Source: Apium graveolens
Taxonomy: Eukaryota; Streptophyta; Magnoliopsida; Apiales; Apiaceae
Length of the DNA stretch: 64,000 bases
Direction: 5' to 3'
NCBI RefSeq assembly: GCF_009905375.1
Contig: NC_133647.1
Span: 133,130,088 to 133,194,087 of the forward strand
In this document: one piece after another, positions 21,087 through 35,300 of the stretch
Position numbering within the stretch: the stretch's first letter is position 1
Layout of the letters: each line of letters starts with the position of its first letter
Translations under genes and position numbers: made by a program
Notes under the pieces: generated by a model
Seen by the model: the letters and a program-made list of their open reading frames with translations, nothing else
Told to the model about the DNA's origin: nothing
Databases searched by the model: none

Positions 21087-22991
21087 TGTAATAACCCCAA
21101 TTTTTGGAATTTTTGGAACACTGGTGAATAGTAACTTTTCCTGATGATGCTGATTAAGGAAAATTATCAGACCACACTATATAGGAGTACTGTTATGGAA
21201 ATTCTAAGATCATAATAGTATTCCATAAAGTAAATGAGTGTATGTAAAGGTCGTCAGAATCCAAATTCGAACACTTTGATATTTTTCCCGAAAATCCACC
21301 AGATACCGAAAGAATTGAGTATAAGGTAACATGATAAAAATGATTTAAATTTAAGGATTACAAGAGAGGATCATAAAAGGAATATAAAATATTGAGAAAG
21401 GTTTAGGGGAACCCGATTAAGAAAATCCCGGATATGATCCCTCAAACGATTAACGAAAACGAAAGTTAAGCAAACCGTATAACAAATAAGCGGTCATTAG
21501 CCAAGTAATTAAGGTTTAATCAAAGAGGTTAGTGGATCGTGATGTCATCACACCACAAGGATGAGACATGTGTTAAAAAATGACACAATCAAGATGACAT
21601 AAGCATGACTAGTAGATATTTTGAGTTGGTTGATTATTAGCCAAACATTATTTACCATGGTAAATTCTAATTAACTAAGCTAACAAAACCACCACAAATT
21701 ATTCAAAGTCAAGCAAGAAGCATTTCTCTATCTTTTTCTTCATGAAGCTCTTGGCTTCTTTCTTAACAAAAGGGAAGTCCAAGCTCCTCCACTTGCTAAT
21801 TTACAAGGTAATTATCCTAGTTTCTCCTAGTTAAGTTACATACTTCCTAGGAATCTTAGCTTCAAAACCCTTTCCTAGCATTTCCTATAAATCATTCAAT
21901 AAGATGGTGAATAGTACTTTCTTGAAATTAATTTTGTGTTCTTCATTTCTTTGAAAAGATCAAGCTTGTAGGAGGTTAGATCAAGGCTCCCTAAGGCTTC
22001 CTAGCAACTTATCACTCACCAAGGAAGGTAAAACCTCATACCCTAGCTTTACTTTTGATTATTTAGAAGTTGTTATGATTGATATATTATATGAGAAGCA
22101 TGATCCTTGTTTCTTAAAAGTTTGGTTGGATTTGTAGTGATTTTGGGTTATGAATCTTGGTTGTTGGTTAATGAATCTTAAGTTATAGTTAGTAGTTCAT
22201 GTTTGTGGTTGAATGAGTTGGAAAACCTTGAGGTTATGGACTGATGTGGTATGGATTAGGTGAAGTTTTGTTGTATTGATGGTTATGAGTTGTTTGGTGG
22301 TTAATTGGAGTAGTATAAATATTGGTAATCGCGTAAACATAGCCATCGTAATGCCCATTTTCATTCAACTGCTTGTACTTAGTGTTCGGGACAGAAAGCT
22401 CACTGACCAATCAGTAACTTTGCCATGTTTAGCTAGATCGTGTCGTAAGCTTCGTTTTGATATGTGGTTCACTTGGATCCGATGTACAGTTTAGGAGAAA
22501 CGACCGTTTTAAGTAACGACATTTTGCGAGCGAACCATTACCCCTCGCTTTACTTTGAAACCTTGATTAAGGTCCTTAAATGACTAATTGGAGTACGAAA
22601 CAATTATATAAGATTAATTGGTCAGTTGGTAGAGTACTTGCAAAAGAGTTGCCTTAAAATTCATAACGGTTAATTTATTAAAGTTAGTGGAGTCGAGGGT
22701 ACACGAGCGATTAACGCAAATCGTTAAGCGTATAAGCGACCGTTAGGGTATGAGTGAGTTTTGACTAGTTTCTTAAGCGACCGTAGTCTAATTCCTGCTT
22801 ATGTTGTTGTTCATAGGTTACCGGACCCACTCTAAGCTTAAGTCTACCCCGGAACGCTCAGGCAAGTTTTCTACCCATTATACTGTTATTGTGATGTATA
22901 TATTTGTTTGTGCATTATCTTGTGATAAGTGCATGGTTGTTATTAGCAAATCTTGCAATATATTTGAGCATGTTGTATGATATATATATAT
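21087..22991 (+). repeat. C-family LTR (C1), first part, plus strand
   Basis: It starts TGTAATAACCCCAATTTTTG, as do the C2 LTRs at 52951 and 62916, and follows C2 throughout (for example GATCGTCAGAATCCAAATTCG and CGTAAACATAGCC). Element D splits it at 22991/22992 within a TATATAT run. The upstream five bases, GTTTC, are the candidate left target duplication in B's LTR. No gene is seen; short open frames here are not conserved in C2. Confidence 0.9.
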
Positions 22992-25107
22992 TGTAACAAC
23001 CCAAATCCGGGGTCAAGATTTGGTGTCACTAAACAATCTTTACATAAAATAAAAGAATATTCAATTAACCCCTGAATCCGGATCGTTTACAGGTTATGGT
23101 ATGAAACAAGAATTTAATCTTCTACACTTACAACAACTAAAATACAAATGAGAATACCTTTTTCCTAACGCTCTTGTCATAATCCTCTACCTGCTTCAAC
23201 CTCTCGCAGCGGAGATTCCTCTAACTTCAGTTGTCTATCAACGCTATTCACTACTATCCTTATCTGTTTCTTGCAGAAATAAGAGTTTACAAAGCAAGAG
23301 TGACCCAAAAATGCCTAGTAAGTATATAATTTGAGTTTTAAGCATTAATATCAAAGGAAAAACTTCCGGACAAAAATTTTAAAACAATTTTAAACAATTC
23401 TATTTATTTGATTAAGTCGAGCGAATCAATGTTGGCTGTCACCAGCCTTTAACTATAAATTCAAATTCGACAAGCGATTCCCCGATTCATCTCCTGAATC
23501 AGGATTTTGTCCGGTTTTGGAATCATAAAACCATTCGAGAGAGAATGCCGTTAATGGAAATCAACAAGAAATTAGACTGGACACTAGTTCGTATCTATAT
23601 CCTGCTGATCAGTCAGAATATAATGCAGATCTATATCTCAATATATAGATCCAGTCGGGTCCCCAGGCACTACGGCCCATCTCGAGGCACCAGTCATCCC
23701 GGTCCTCAGGATTAAGACACACTTAATCGCCAAAACATCATCATTATCCAGCCCATGGAGTATTTTGATGTCAAATAATTTCGAATTCAAAACATCCCAA
23801 TTCAGGGTTCGTAAATTACCCGAAAAATGGGTATTTGCTAAAGAGAGCAATCGAATTATAGGAACAAGAATAAAAAGATCATGCATAATCAGAGTAATTG
23901 CAGCGAAATGTAAAACATTTAACTATTCTGAACTTAGAATAGGAACGATTAAATGTTTGCAGTAATTTAAGAGAAAAATCAGAAATGCTTGCAGTATTTA
24001 AAAGAAAGTTCGAGAATACTTGCCTCAATAAGCTTTAACCGCTATTACTAGTTGACTTTGGTTCGAGTTTGACGTTCGGCTTTATCGTCAAACTACTATT
24101 CCATTCTGGATACGATCCCAACATTCAGGCCCTTCAATTGGAACTTCGTTGATCTCGATGTCTAATCACTAAATCGTCCCTAGTCCGATGTCGTTACTCG
24201 GGTGTTCCGTCTAGGACCTACATGGTTAAAATATCCTAATTCAGATAATCATTCCACTTAAGCTCAACTTAATGCCACAATCACCTCTACCCATGCGATT
24301 TCCTATTCCAACTTATATTTTTATGTATTATTAAAATACACATAGCAATTAGGGTTCACATCTTCAAGACTCGGTTTGGTATTTATTTTCGGAAAATACG
24401 TATATTTGTTATCACGGAAATAGGGTAATCGATTACTTATGAATTATTTTGTGTCATTCGCAATTAAGTTCATATAATATAATCGTATATGATTATTCGA
24501 CGTCTCCGATAATTATAGGTTACGTTCCCGTATTTTCGGAATTATTTTCCCAAAAATCGGGCAGCGTCTCCTTTATTTATCGACCTACCCGTCGAGTCAT
24601 TTCGACGTCAATCACAACAACAACAACAACCAATCCAATCCACAATCCGATTATCAATCCCAATCACCAATATAAATTCAATTATTGTTATTCGTATTTT
24701 ATTTTTCTTTTTATTTCAAAATTAATTTCACAACTACTTTTGTTTATAATTTATAATTTATAATTTAGGACTCAGATAAAAATTATCATTGCCCACCGTC
24801 GGCTCACCGAGGCTCATCGCCGACGGCGGTAAAATTCGTCCGTACCCGATAAATTCGGGTTTCCATACGAATTCCACTGATTTATTGTTATAATTTCCTG
24901 CACAAACAAATTCATTTTCATTAAAATAATCAATTAACTTATTCAAATTTTCTATTAAAATTAACTGGAAATCAGAAAGCACGGCACCACCGGCTCACGC
25001 GCCCACGCGGGGCCGAGAACAGAACACCCAGGCGGCGAAACCAAGGAACAAAGAACACGACCAACAATCACATACTAGACATACACATATATATGTATAC
25101 ATCCATA

Positions 25108-25158
<51 letters not shown>

Positions 25159-26732
25159 ACAGGATTTAAACGAAGCAAGCTACCGGAACCAACCGGAAAA
25201 TATGGCGGCGGCACAACCGAAAAAGAAACGGCAGGCGGAGAACGATGAAGGAAACAGGGGATATGGCCGGAAAATGAAGAGGTCGGCCGGACATACCAGA
25301 AATAGAGACGAAAACCGGGAGAAAAAGGAGAGCGACAAGGAAAGAGGGAGACAGAGATGAGAGAGGTGGAGAGATTGAGGAGAGAAATCGAGAGAGAGAC
25401 ATGGCTGAAAAAAACGGTTTGAACCCGATTTAAAGAATCTGCCCCCCTTTTTGTTTCTTTTTTTTAGTATTTTATTTTAGTAGTTTATAACGATAGTTCT
25501 AACTTTGGATATTGAATTTCAAAATTTAATGAGCGTTTAGCGGGTAAAATCACTTAAAGATTCTCGAAAATAATTTCTAAAATCTCGGAATAATTAAAGG
25601 TTATCAAAATAAAGTTTCCAGAATTTCTAAATCATTTTTGAAACGCAAATCAGACCCGCATTTTGTAAATTAAAGAACTGACTTGCGGATAAATAACAGC
25701 AAGAAAATTGCTTGGATAATTTTGCAATTCTCAAAATATTTAAAAGTTAGTAACATAAAATTTTCAGGATTTTTGAAACCTCTTGGAATTAAATATTGAT
25801 TTTATAATTAAATGAGATCAGAAAATATTTTAAAATTGAATAATTAATAAAATATTGGTTTCCAAATTTTATAAACCCCTAAAAATAATAAATAAAATTA
25901 TAAAATAGTAAAAATAGTTTTAGAAATAATTTTAGCATTTTTAAGAATAAATATTTAATAAAATCATTTTAAAATTAATTAAATTCATAGAGCTCAATAA
26001 ATAATTATAAAATTAATCATTACATGCAGCAAATCACAAACAATTAATAATGCAGTGACATATAACTGACAGAACCCTCACATATTTTATTTGTTTAATA
26101 ATTCGATAATTATATTTACAGATCGAATCCGAAATTAGGTTACTTAGTCGCTAAGTAACTGAAAAGACGATACAATATTAATACCAAATTTGGATAATTA
26201 TCAAAACAGAGCTTCCTATAAAATACTTTATACAAAAATAAGGTAATAATGTTTCGCCTTTTCAGAATATGGATTTTTATCGGACTATAAAATGATTTGC
26301 GTATCGAAAATTTCACATCGGGACTCGTACAGGTCAAACCGTACCCCGGATTTAAAAAGTCAAAACACAGAAACTGTTCAGAATTATTAGATTAGGTTAG
26401 GAAGGAGTTCTCGGAAGAGTTCCGGGTTGTAAAAACGCAAAAACGATTGAAGTGGAACGGTTTCTGATTCTAAAAAGTAATTCTATAATTATGTAAAAAT
26501 AATCATTATTAATTTTATAAATCCTTATAAAATCATATGATAATCCAAAAATTACCAGAAAAATACCAAAATTATCTACATTTAATTCTGGATACTTAAA
26601 AATTTAAAATATCCTAATTTCATCAGAAATAAACATCCAAATATTAATATCAATCATCAAATAATTCACATAAAATCACATAATAATTATTTACTGATAA
26701 AAATAATTACATAATATTTCTCAGACGTTACA
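22992..26732 (-). repeat. 3' LTR of D (3,741 bp)
   Basis: Minus-strand ends are TGTAACGTCTGAG (at 26732) and GGGTTGTTACA (at 22992). It aligns with 32333-35835. It contains an (AT)n expansion at about 25110-25156, absent from the other LTR, and about 190 bases near 24195-24390 that the other LTR lacks. GA-rich DNA at 25310-25400 is CT-rich on the sense strand, as expected for a leader. Confidence 0.9.
25108..25156. repeat. (AT)n microsatellite in the D 3' LTR
   Basis: About 46 bases of pure TA repeat; the other D LTR has about 10 bases at the same place (34253-34262), so it expanded or contracted after insertion. Confidence 0.9.
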
Positions 26733-26750
26733 TCCTTCCCCCCTTAAAAG
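26733..26750 (-). other. Polypurine tract of D
   Basis: On the minus strand CTTTTAAGGGGGGAAGGA precedes the TGTAACG LTR start; the hairpin at 26751-26768 adjoins it. Confidence 0.8.
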
Positions 26751-26768
26751 GATTCTGTCCTCAGAATC
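26751..26768 (-). other. Conserved hairpin upstream of the PPT (D)
   Basis: GATTCTG-AGGA-CAGAATC on the minus strand: a perfect 7-bp stem, as in B and E. Confidence 0.5.
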
Positions 26769-29700
26769 ATGCTAAGGAACAAACACTGATACATTTCGAC
26801 TATTTTATTTAAAATTTCTCAAAACTCCTCATTTTCATCACTACTCAATAGTCTTTTTCCAATATCAACATCTATCAGTTGTTCATGCAACCTAATTCAA
26901 ATTTCCATTCCACACATATGGAGTAAAATTACTCTTCTTGGTCATACACTTATGAACGTCTTATGAACTCATCCTACCTGGCAACAAGACCAACTTATTC
27001 ACAATTGTTCTATTTATCTCATTGTCTCAAAGGACTAACTTAATTCACACTAATCTTCTTTTCTGTCTAATCCCAATAATTCGCGTTCATGAACTTTCTA
27101 TTTTCACTGACTGTTCTACTCTACTTTTCATGTCTCCTTCTGTTTGGTTAGCCTAACATATGATCATTTCCAATCGCATTCAAGAATCTCTAATCGGTCT
27201 CTTGCATTTTCTACCCATCTACGCCCAGTATACTGGGCTTAAGGCGTCTGATGCCTCGAAATGTTCTAAATTTATCCAAAAACTAAAAAGTAAAGGAAAA
27301 TCTCGACAATTGCATTTAACTCACCACCTTGTGGTATACTTCAATTTCTTTTCAATCACTATCAAGTATATTCATTGAGCGAGAATCTGTTACTATTCGA
27401 AAGGAAATATTAATTTGGAATGGAATGAATCATAACTTTATTCAAAACCCGGTCTCTTGGTACTAATACTCATTTTGTTGTCATATCAAATTAGATATCA
27501 ACATGAACTTTGATGCTCACAACGTCCCATACAGAAGTCAACATCAATCATCTGTATTAATACCACCTTTGATATCCAACAACAAAGTAAGTATCAGCAT
27601 AACCCAAAAGATGGATCAAAACCTATTCTTCCGTTCCTAACTTTTCCAATTTTTTTAACCATTTCCCCACAATCTTAATGGTGTTCACTCTTTTCTTTCT
27701 ATTTGAACATCTGTTCCTAAATGGACCTTTCCTGTTTGATCTTTACCCACACACTGGAGCTCATAATCAATTATAACCAGAATTCATATCTTTGAAGCTG
27801 AGAATGCAGCTGTTATTTTCCCACTCTTCGCAAGCATATCTTCAGGCGTTCAACTTGGTCTTCCTTAGTCCTTGAACTAGTGAGGATGTTATCAATAAAT
27901 ACAATCACACTATCCCAATACTCCTGGTACATTGTATTCACTTAACCTTCAAACTTACAATTCCTGATAATCGACGCGTAACCTCATATCTCTATTTTTT
28001 TTCCATGACCACTTTTGTGCACATCGCAAAATACTCTTTATTTCATTATTCTTTCATTCCACATTTCTGAAGTTTTCCTTCACTTATTATTTCATTCCTA
28101 TTGAGTCATGCAATACAGGGTTTTTGACACCAGCTTGACTCCGTGCAGTAATCAACGAGAAATTCTTACCTCATTTCCCGAGGTAACCTTGGGAAATCAT
28201 TCGTTCGAACCTCCTGAACTTCACTTTAATTTTAAAGAATTCTGACATGAGATTCATTGTAACGTTCTTCTCTAGCAGTTTGCCACCAATGCCTTTGCTT
28301 AACTTTCCCTGTTTACACGCATTCTTGGAAAGAATTCCTATCTCCAACTATCGACGTTTCACCTCATTCTCCTAACAGTTCTGGCACAACCGATGTTCCT
28401 AACTTACATATTTCCTGGATTATTTTATAAAATTTCTTTATCATCCTTTTGATTCCACTTCTTTTCTTCATTATTTCTCCATTCTTATTATTCATTATCT
28501 CTTTTAAACATAACGAATTTCTTTTTCTTAGTAATATTAATCTATTTATTATTGGAAAGGTCATTTCTGGAGTTCACACTGGAATGAAGGTTTTTATTTA
28601 TAATGTTTAAATTCTTACTAACAGAATTATCGAATTTCATCGGTAGCTATTTTCTTAGCCTTGCTTAACTCATCACGTATCGCGTATTTGACTTTACCTC
28701 GTTGGTCAACATCTCTCTTCCTTGAGTTCACATGCGGACTTCATCAGTCTCCGTCTTACCTTAGATGCTTATATTTGCGAGCTTTCCGCTATTTTACAGC
28801 AACTTCCATTCAATCATCATTCGAAATGAATATACCTTCCAATCCCTCCTGAATGATAACATATCTTCATTTTGTCTTACACCTTTAGAAATATTCTTCT
28901 CATTCGCCTGTACCAATAAGTTTCTGTTCCTCTTATTTATTGAAAAGGGCGTACTCCTCTGGGTAAAACCTCGCACCTGTTTGCAGTAACATCACGCTAC
29001 TTTTACTCAATTTCCAATTTCTGTTAATGTCATTCCTTCCTCCAAATTGCTAATTGCTTTGCTTTCGGATCTGAGAATCATGTCAGAATTTGACTTAATC
29101 TAATTGGAATCGAACTCCATTTAACTAACCATTAGTTGGCAAAGTTGATCAATTAACTCCTTTAAATGACCATTTAAACCAAGTGCTGATTAGCTAACTA
29201 GAATCAAAGACCAATTATATAAAGTCGATTTGGTCATAATATTCTTTCTCAAGAACTGAGATCGTAATCATTTGGAGTACCGATGAAAATGACAATATAC
29301 TTCTTCATTCTTGAACGTAGGAAATTTCTGAAAATTTGGGCAGCACTTCCCCTACATCATTGACTACCAGTCGAACTCAAGCCGACACCATCAATCAACC
29401 AACTCATCCACAATCATATCCACCCATTTCCATCAACCAAAATCATCAATTCCCATAATTCACCTTTGATCAACATCTGACTGGCATAGCGTATATCTTT
29501 TTAATTGGGATTGGGTCTGAAACCCATAATGCTTAATATAACCATACATTTCTCAATTCTTTCAGAATATTACGAATTGTCATTAATGAATTTATCTCAT
29601 TATTTTTCAAGGATTTTATTTCGTGATTCTTTTAACCTATTTCTTGCCATTACCAATTGTGTACAGTTACTTTTAAGAATTATGCCACATCCTTCCACCA

Positions 29701-32317
29701 ATCACAACAATCATTTATCTTGGACGATACACATTCAATTTCATTAACTAATCTGTTTATCTTTTAATAACCGCGTATGGTCTTCGTTATTATTATCGCA
29801 ATCAGGTGAAACTTAATCATTATATCATTATTTCTTAAAAGGTTTCACAGTCGAGTCACTATTTCTTCATCTTCACTTATGGTCCTGTATCAAAATTTCG
29901 TCACTGACCCGGGTATGAGCATTAAATTCACCATCACTTATTTACGCAAGTTAGAGAATTTCACAATTTCTTGAAGAACACGTTCGAAGTTCGATTACAT
30001 TTAAGATTTCTTCCATTTTGAATTTTTACGACAAATATCTTCCCGCGACGAAGGGATGTTTCACGTAGTAATTGCATGTCTAAATAATTGTTCAGATGTT
30101 CCTTGATCTTTGATCATCGTCCCGATACTCGTTTGCTCCGTCTGACGCACACAACTTTGCTCCCTTATTTTGTAACAAATTTATTCGTTATGATTCACTA
30201 ACGATTTATTTCTTGTCGAAATCTTCTGATTTGAAGTGCATCGCGTTAACATAGTCTACCCTACTGATGAGATCCTCATAACACGAACAACTGTCAAATT
30301 TGATGTCTTTGCCACGACCACGTTGTCGGTGTGTCCATTCTTCCTTGCTCGCAATTATCCATCATTTATCAACTTGTAATCATATTCTCCTCCGACACGT
30401 AATTCTACCTGTCGCACGAGACTATTCTATTTCTTTTATAATCGTCAGAGAACAGACTCGACGCAAGAGGAGAGTTTGCGAACATGATTTTGATTGAAAA
30501 ACAGAATAAGGAATAACAATGCAACAACCGATTGAAAGAATTTGTAAATCAGAAAATTGAAGGAAGAAAAATGAGTGAAGAATGAGACAACCATATTCGT
30601 ACTCAAGATGGTCAGTATTTCATACTATATGGCATACAACACATGATTAGGTGGCGTCCCACCCGATTCTTTGTCATTTCGACAAAGCGACATATCGCAA
30701 CACTGTTGTCTCAATCAGGAATCAAGGACTTGAGAAGAGAAACAATTCAGAAGGAATATAGGAATTTTTCTTTCATTTTTGTCTCATATAATTTATCAAC
30801 AGAAGAAACTCATACGTATCCAAGAATCAAGAAAAACATATACTATCGTATTAGAAGAAAGAATATCAGTGTTGATCACCTTCCATGCTTCGCCTACATC
30901 TGCCTTCAGGATCGTGCGAATACAGGTTCGCGATTCAAGTCATATCATTGCTTCGAAGTGCTGTCTGGAAATGCCTTCACATCAAATGTTTCCATAATTT
31001 TGATCTTAATCGCGTCCTCCTGAAATTTATAATCACTGCTTCAGACCTCCTCTATGTCACGTAGAATAACCGTCGAGCACGCAATGCCTCAATTTCGTCG
31101 ATAGAAATATGATTCTTCTCCAACCATCTAGAAGATTCTTTCATTTTCTTCAATCACCCTCTAACCGCTCGAATCATGAATTTTTTTAAAAATTTTTAAT
31201 TTTTTTTTAACAATTTTATAAATTGGGTAAATAATGTTTTAACATATTGATTTAATTACTGATTTTATTAAACAAAGTTTACTTTCGTCTTTCACGAAAA
31301 ACTTTAAACTTTCTTCCTGTTGGTGGGTCTACTTGATCCTTCGGACTAACAGCAATGATTCTAATTTCATTCTTCTTTTAGGTCATTTTCTGTTTATAAT
31401 AACAAGAACATAAATAGTAATTCGACAACCAATTTGTAAAACTCATTTCATGCAAAAAATCTTCTGAAAGTTGATTAAGAAAAACTCTTCTGAAATCTCA
31501 TTTTAAAATTTGAAAATCAAATGTTTGGTCGTCCTTACTATATAAGTTACTTACTATTTTCCTGATTTATCAATGAAATGTCTAATTAAAAGAATGCCCA
31601 TATAAGGGTTTTTCTACTTCGATACGCCTTCTATACTTTTCCATGGACTCTGTTCGCATTTCTTAGTCGATGAAACTTATTTACCGTTGTATATCATTTT
31701 ATTCACAATTTTACCGCCATGCTGACATCTGGTACTATCTTTGACATTTTTGTCGTCGTCCTTGACGTTATACTTACAATCACACACGCGATTCGATGTT
31801 TCATCTGTAGATAAGGTTGCACCTTGTGCTAATCTTACCTACACCTAGGAAGGTAGATATCATTCCTCGCGCAGCTCCCGATAAGTGATAAAAATCTTCT
31901 CGCAGCGGTGGTTCCTTCAAAATGTGCAACGTTAGTTCTTCATCAGCTTCCATCAACCGGTTGCCTCCGGCGTGAAGCTCGTCCTACTACCTAATTCTAA
32001 TTACACAAATTCTCACAAGAATTGATCGCATGTTCTTCAAAACCACATAAAAAGTAGGGTAACATACCCAGTCTCCATCAATCCGTTGATTCCTCATTAT
32101 TGTATGATCTGAGAACTCAATATACCTATAATGTTGTGATATTCGCCTTACACTTTCTCAACGATCCTATCTTAGCAACTCCATCTCTGATCTACTAACC
32201 CTAATTCGCACTCAACTCAATTTATCCTGAGTATGCCTAGGGTATTTCCTATCTTGTACGACCTATCATTCCTATCTTACTCTCACCTATTCTTATTTCA
32301 GTGACCAATAACCTACA
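26769..32317 (-). pseudogene. Decayed interior of D (gag-pol remnants)
   Basis: No long frame survives. On the minus strand near 27965-27830 there is a recognisable RT scrap, with DSVIVFIDNILTSSRTKEDQ in place of the usual [19 protein letters not shown]. Near 28230-28060 lies a scrap resembling the PR-RT junction (FPRLPREMR region). Everything else is unreadable by eye. The first about 1.2 kb after the primer site (31100-32317) shows no gag or leader ORF. Open frames on the plus strand (for example 30300-31023) have no family pattern and look accidental. Confidence 0.6.
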
Positions 32318-32329
32318 GCTCTGATACCA
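32318..32329 (-). other. Primer-binding site of D (initiator tRNA-Met)
   Basis: TGGTATCAGAGC on the minus strand, 3 bases after the end of the 5' LTR. Confidence 0.9.
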
Positions 32330-32332
32330 ACT

Positions 32333-35300
32333 TGTAACAACCCAAATCCGGGGTCAAGATTTGGTGTCACTAAACAATATTTACATAAAATAAAAGAATA
32401 TTTAATTAACCACTTGAATTCGGATCGTTTACAGGTTATGGTATGAAACAAGAATTTAATCCTCTACACTTACAACAACTAAATTAAAAATGAGAATACC
32501 TTTGTCCTAACGCTCTTGTCATAATCCTCTACCTGCTTCAACCTCTCGCAACGGAGATTCCTCTAACTTCAGTTGTCTATCAACGCTATTCACTTCTATC
32601 CTTATCTATTTCTGGCAGAAATAAGAGTTTACAAAGCAAGAGTGAGCCAAAAATGCCCAGCAAGTATATAATTTGAGTTTCAGGCATTAATATCAAAGAA
32701 AAAACTTCCGGATAAAATTTTTAAAACAATTTTAAACAATTCAATTATTTGAGTGAGTTGAGCGAATCAATGTTGGCTGTCACCAGCCTTTAACTATAAA
32801 TTCAAATTCGACAAGCGATTCCCCGATTCATCTCTTGAATCAGGGTTTTGTCCGGTTTTGGAATCATAAAACCATTCGAGAGAGAATGCCGTTAATGGCG
32901 ATCAACAACAAATTAGACTGAACACTAGTTCGCATATATATTTTGCTGATCAGTCAGAATATAATGCAGATCTATATCTCAATATATAGATCCAGTCGGG
33001 TCCCCAGGCAATACGGCCCATCTCGAGGCACCAGTCATCCCGGTCCTCAGGATTAAGACACACGTAATCCCCAAAACATCATCATTCCAGCCTATGGAGT
33101 ATTTTGATGTCTCATTTTGAATTCAAAATATCCCAATTCAGGGTTCGCAAATTACCCGAAAGAATGGGTATTTGCTCAAGAGAGCAATCGAATTCTAGGA
33201 ACAAGAATAAAAAGATCATGCATAATCAGAGTAATTGCAGCGAAATGTAAAACTTTAACTATTCTGAACTTAGAATAGGAATGATTAAATGTTTACAGTA
33301 ATTTAAGAGAAAAATCAGAAATGCTTGCAATATTTAAAAGAAAGTTCGGGAATACTTGCCTCAATAAGGTTTAACCGCTATTACTAGTTGACTTTGGTTC
33401 GAGTTTGACGTTCGGCTTTATCGTCAAACTACTATTCCATTCTGGATACGATCCCAACATTCAGGCCCTTCAATCGGAACTTCGTTGATCTCGATGTCTA
33501 ATCACTAAATTGTCCTTAGTCCGATGTCGTTACTCGGTATTTATGTATTTGTTATCTCGGAAATAAGGTAATCGATTACTTATGAATTATTTTGTGTCAT
33601 TCGCAATTAAGTTCATATAATATAATCGTATATGATTATTCGACGTCTCCGATAATTATAGGTTACGTTCCCGTATTTTCGGAATTATTTTCCCGAAAAT
33701 CGGGCAGCGTCTCCTTTATTTATCGACCTACCCGTCGAGTCATTTCGACGTCAATCACAACAACAACAACAACAAATCCAATCCACAATCCGATTATCAA
33801 TCCCAATCACCGATATAAATTCAATTATTGTTATTCGTATTTTATTTTTCTTTTCATTTCAAAATTAATTTCACAACTACTTTTGTTTATAATTTATAAT
33901 TTATAATTTAGGACTCAAATAAAAATCATCATTGCCCACCGTCGGCTCGCCGAGGCTTGTCGCCGATGGAGGTAAAATTCGTCGGTGCCCGATAAATTCG
34001 GGTTTCCATACGAATTCCACCGATTTATTGTTATAATTTCCTGCACAAACAAATTCATTTTCATTAAATTAATCAATTAACTTATTCAAATTTTCCATTA
34101 AAATTAACTGGAAATCAGAAAGCATAGCACCACCGGCTCACGCGCCCACGCGCGGCCGAGAACAGAACACCCAGGCGGCGAAACCAAGGAACAAAGAACA
34201 CGACCAACAATCACATACTGGACACACACATATATATGTATACATCCATATGTATATATATATCAACATGATTTAAACGAAGCAAGCTACCGGAACCAAC
34301 CGGAGAATATGGCGGCGGCACAACCGGAAAAGAAACGGCAGGCGGAGAACGGCGAAGGAAACAGGGGATATGGCCGGAAAATGAAGAGGTCGGCCGGACT
34401 TACCAGAAATAGAGACGAAAACCGGGAGAAAAAGGAGAGAGACAAGGAAAGAGGGAGAGGGAGATGGGAGAGGTGGAGAGATTGAGGAGAGAAATCGAGA
34501 GAGAGACATGGCTGAAAATAACGGGTTGAACCCGATTTAAAGAATCTGCCCCCCCTTTTTGTTTCTTTTTTTATTATTTTATAACGATAGTTCTGACTTT
34601 GGATATTGAATTTCAAAATTTAATGAGCATTTAACAAGTAAAATCACTTAAAGATTTTCGAAAATAATTTTTAAAATCTCGGAATAATTAAAGGTTATAA
34701 AAATAAAGTTTCCAGAATTTCTAAATCATTTTTGAAACACAAATCAGACCCGCGTTTTGTAAATTAAAGAACAGACTAGCGGATAAATAACAGCCAGAAA
34801 ATTGCTTGGATAATTTTGAAATTTTCAAAATATTTAAAAGTTAGTAACATAAAATTTTCAGGATTTTTGAAACCTCTTGGAATTAAATATTGATTTTATA
34901 ATTAAATGAGATCAAAAAATCTTTTAAAATTGAATAATTAATAAAATATGGGTTTCCAAATTTTATAAACCCCTAAAAATAATAAATAAAATTATAAAAC
35001 AATAAAAATAGTTTTAGAAACAATTTTAGCATTTTTAAGAATAAATATTCAATAAAATCATTTTAAAATTAATTAAATTCATACAACTCAATAAATAATT
35101 ATAAAATTAATCATTACATGCAGCAAATCACAAACAATTAATAATACAGTGACATATAACTGACAGAACCCTCACATATTTTATTTGTTTAATAATTCAA
35201 TAATTATATTTACAGATCGAATCTGAAATTAGGTTACTTAGCCGCTAAGTAACTGAAAAGATGATACGATTTTAATACCAAATTTGGATAATTATCAAAA

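Noticed and set aside
30300..31023. Open frames of 65-126 codons in the D interior
   Set aside because: They are antisense to the element, have no family resemblance, and overlap one another in different frames. Chance frames are expected at this length.
24449..34509. Matching open frames in both D LTRs (104 codons on plus, 78 codons on minus)
   Set aside because: They are duplicated only because LTRs are copies of each other. Composition is low-complexity, there is no domain, and the plus-strand frame is antisense to the element.
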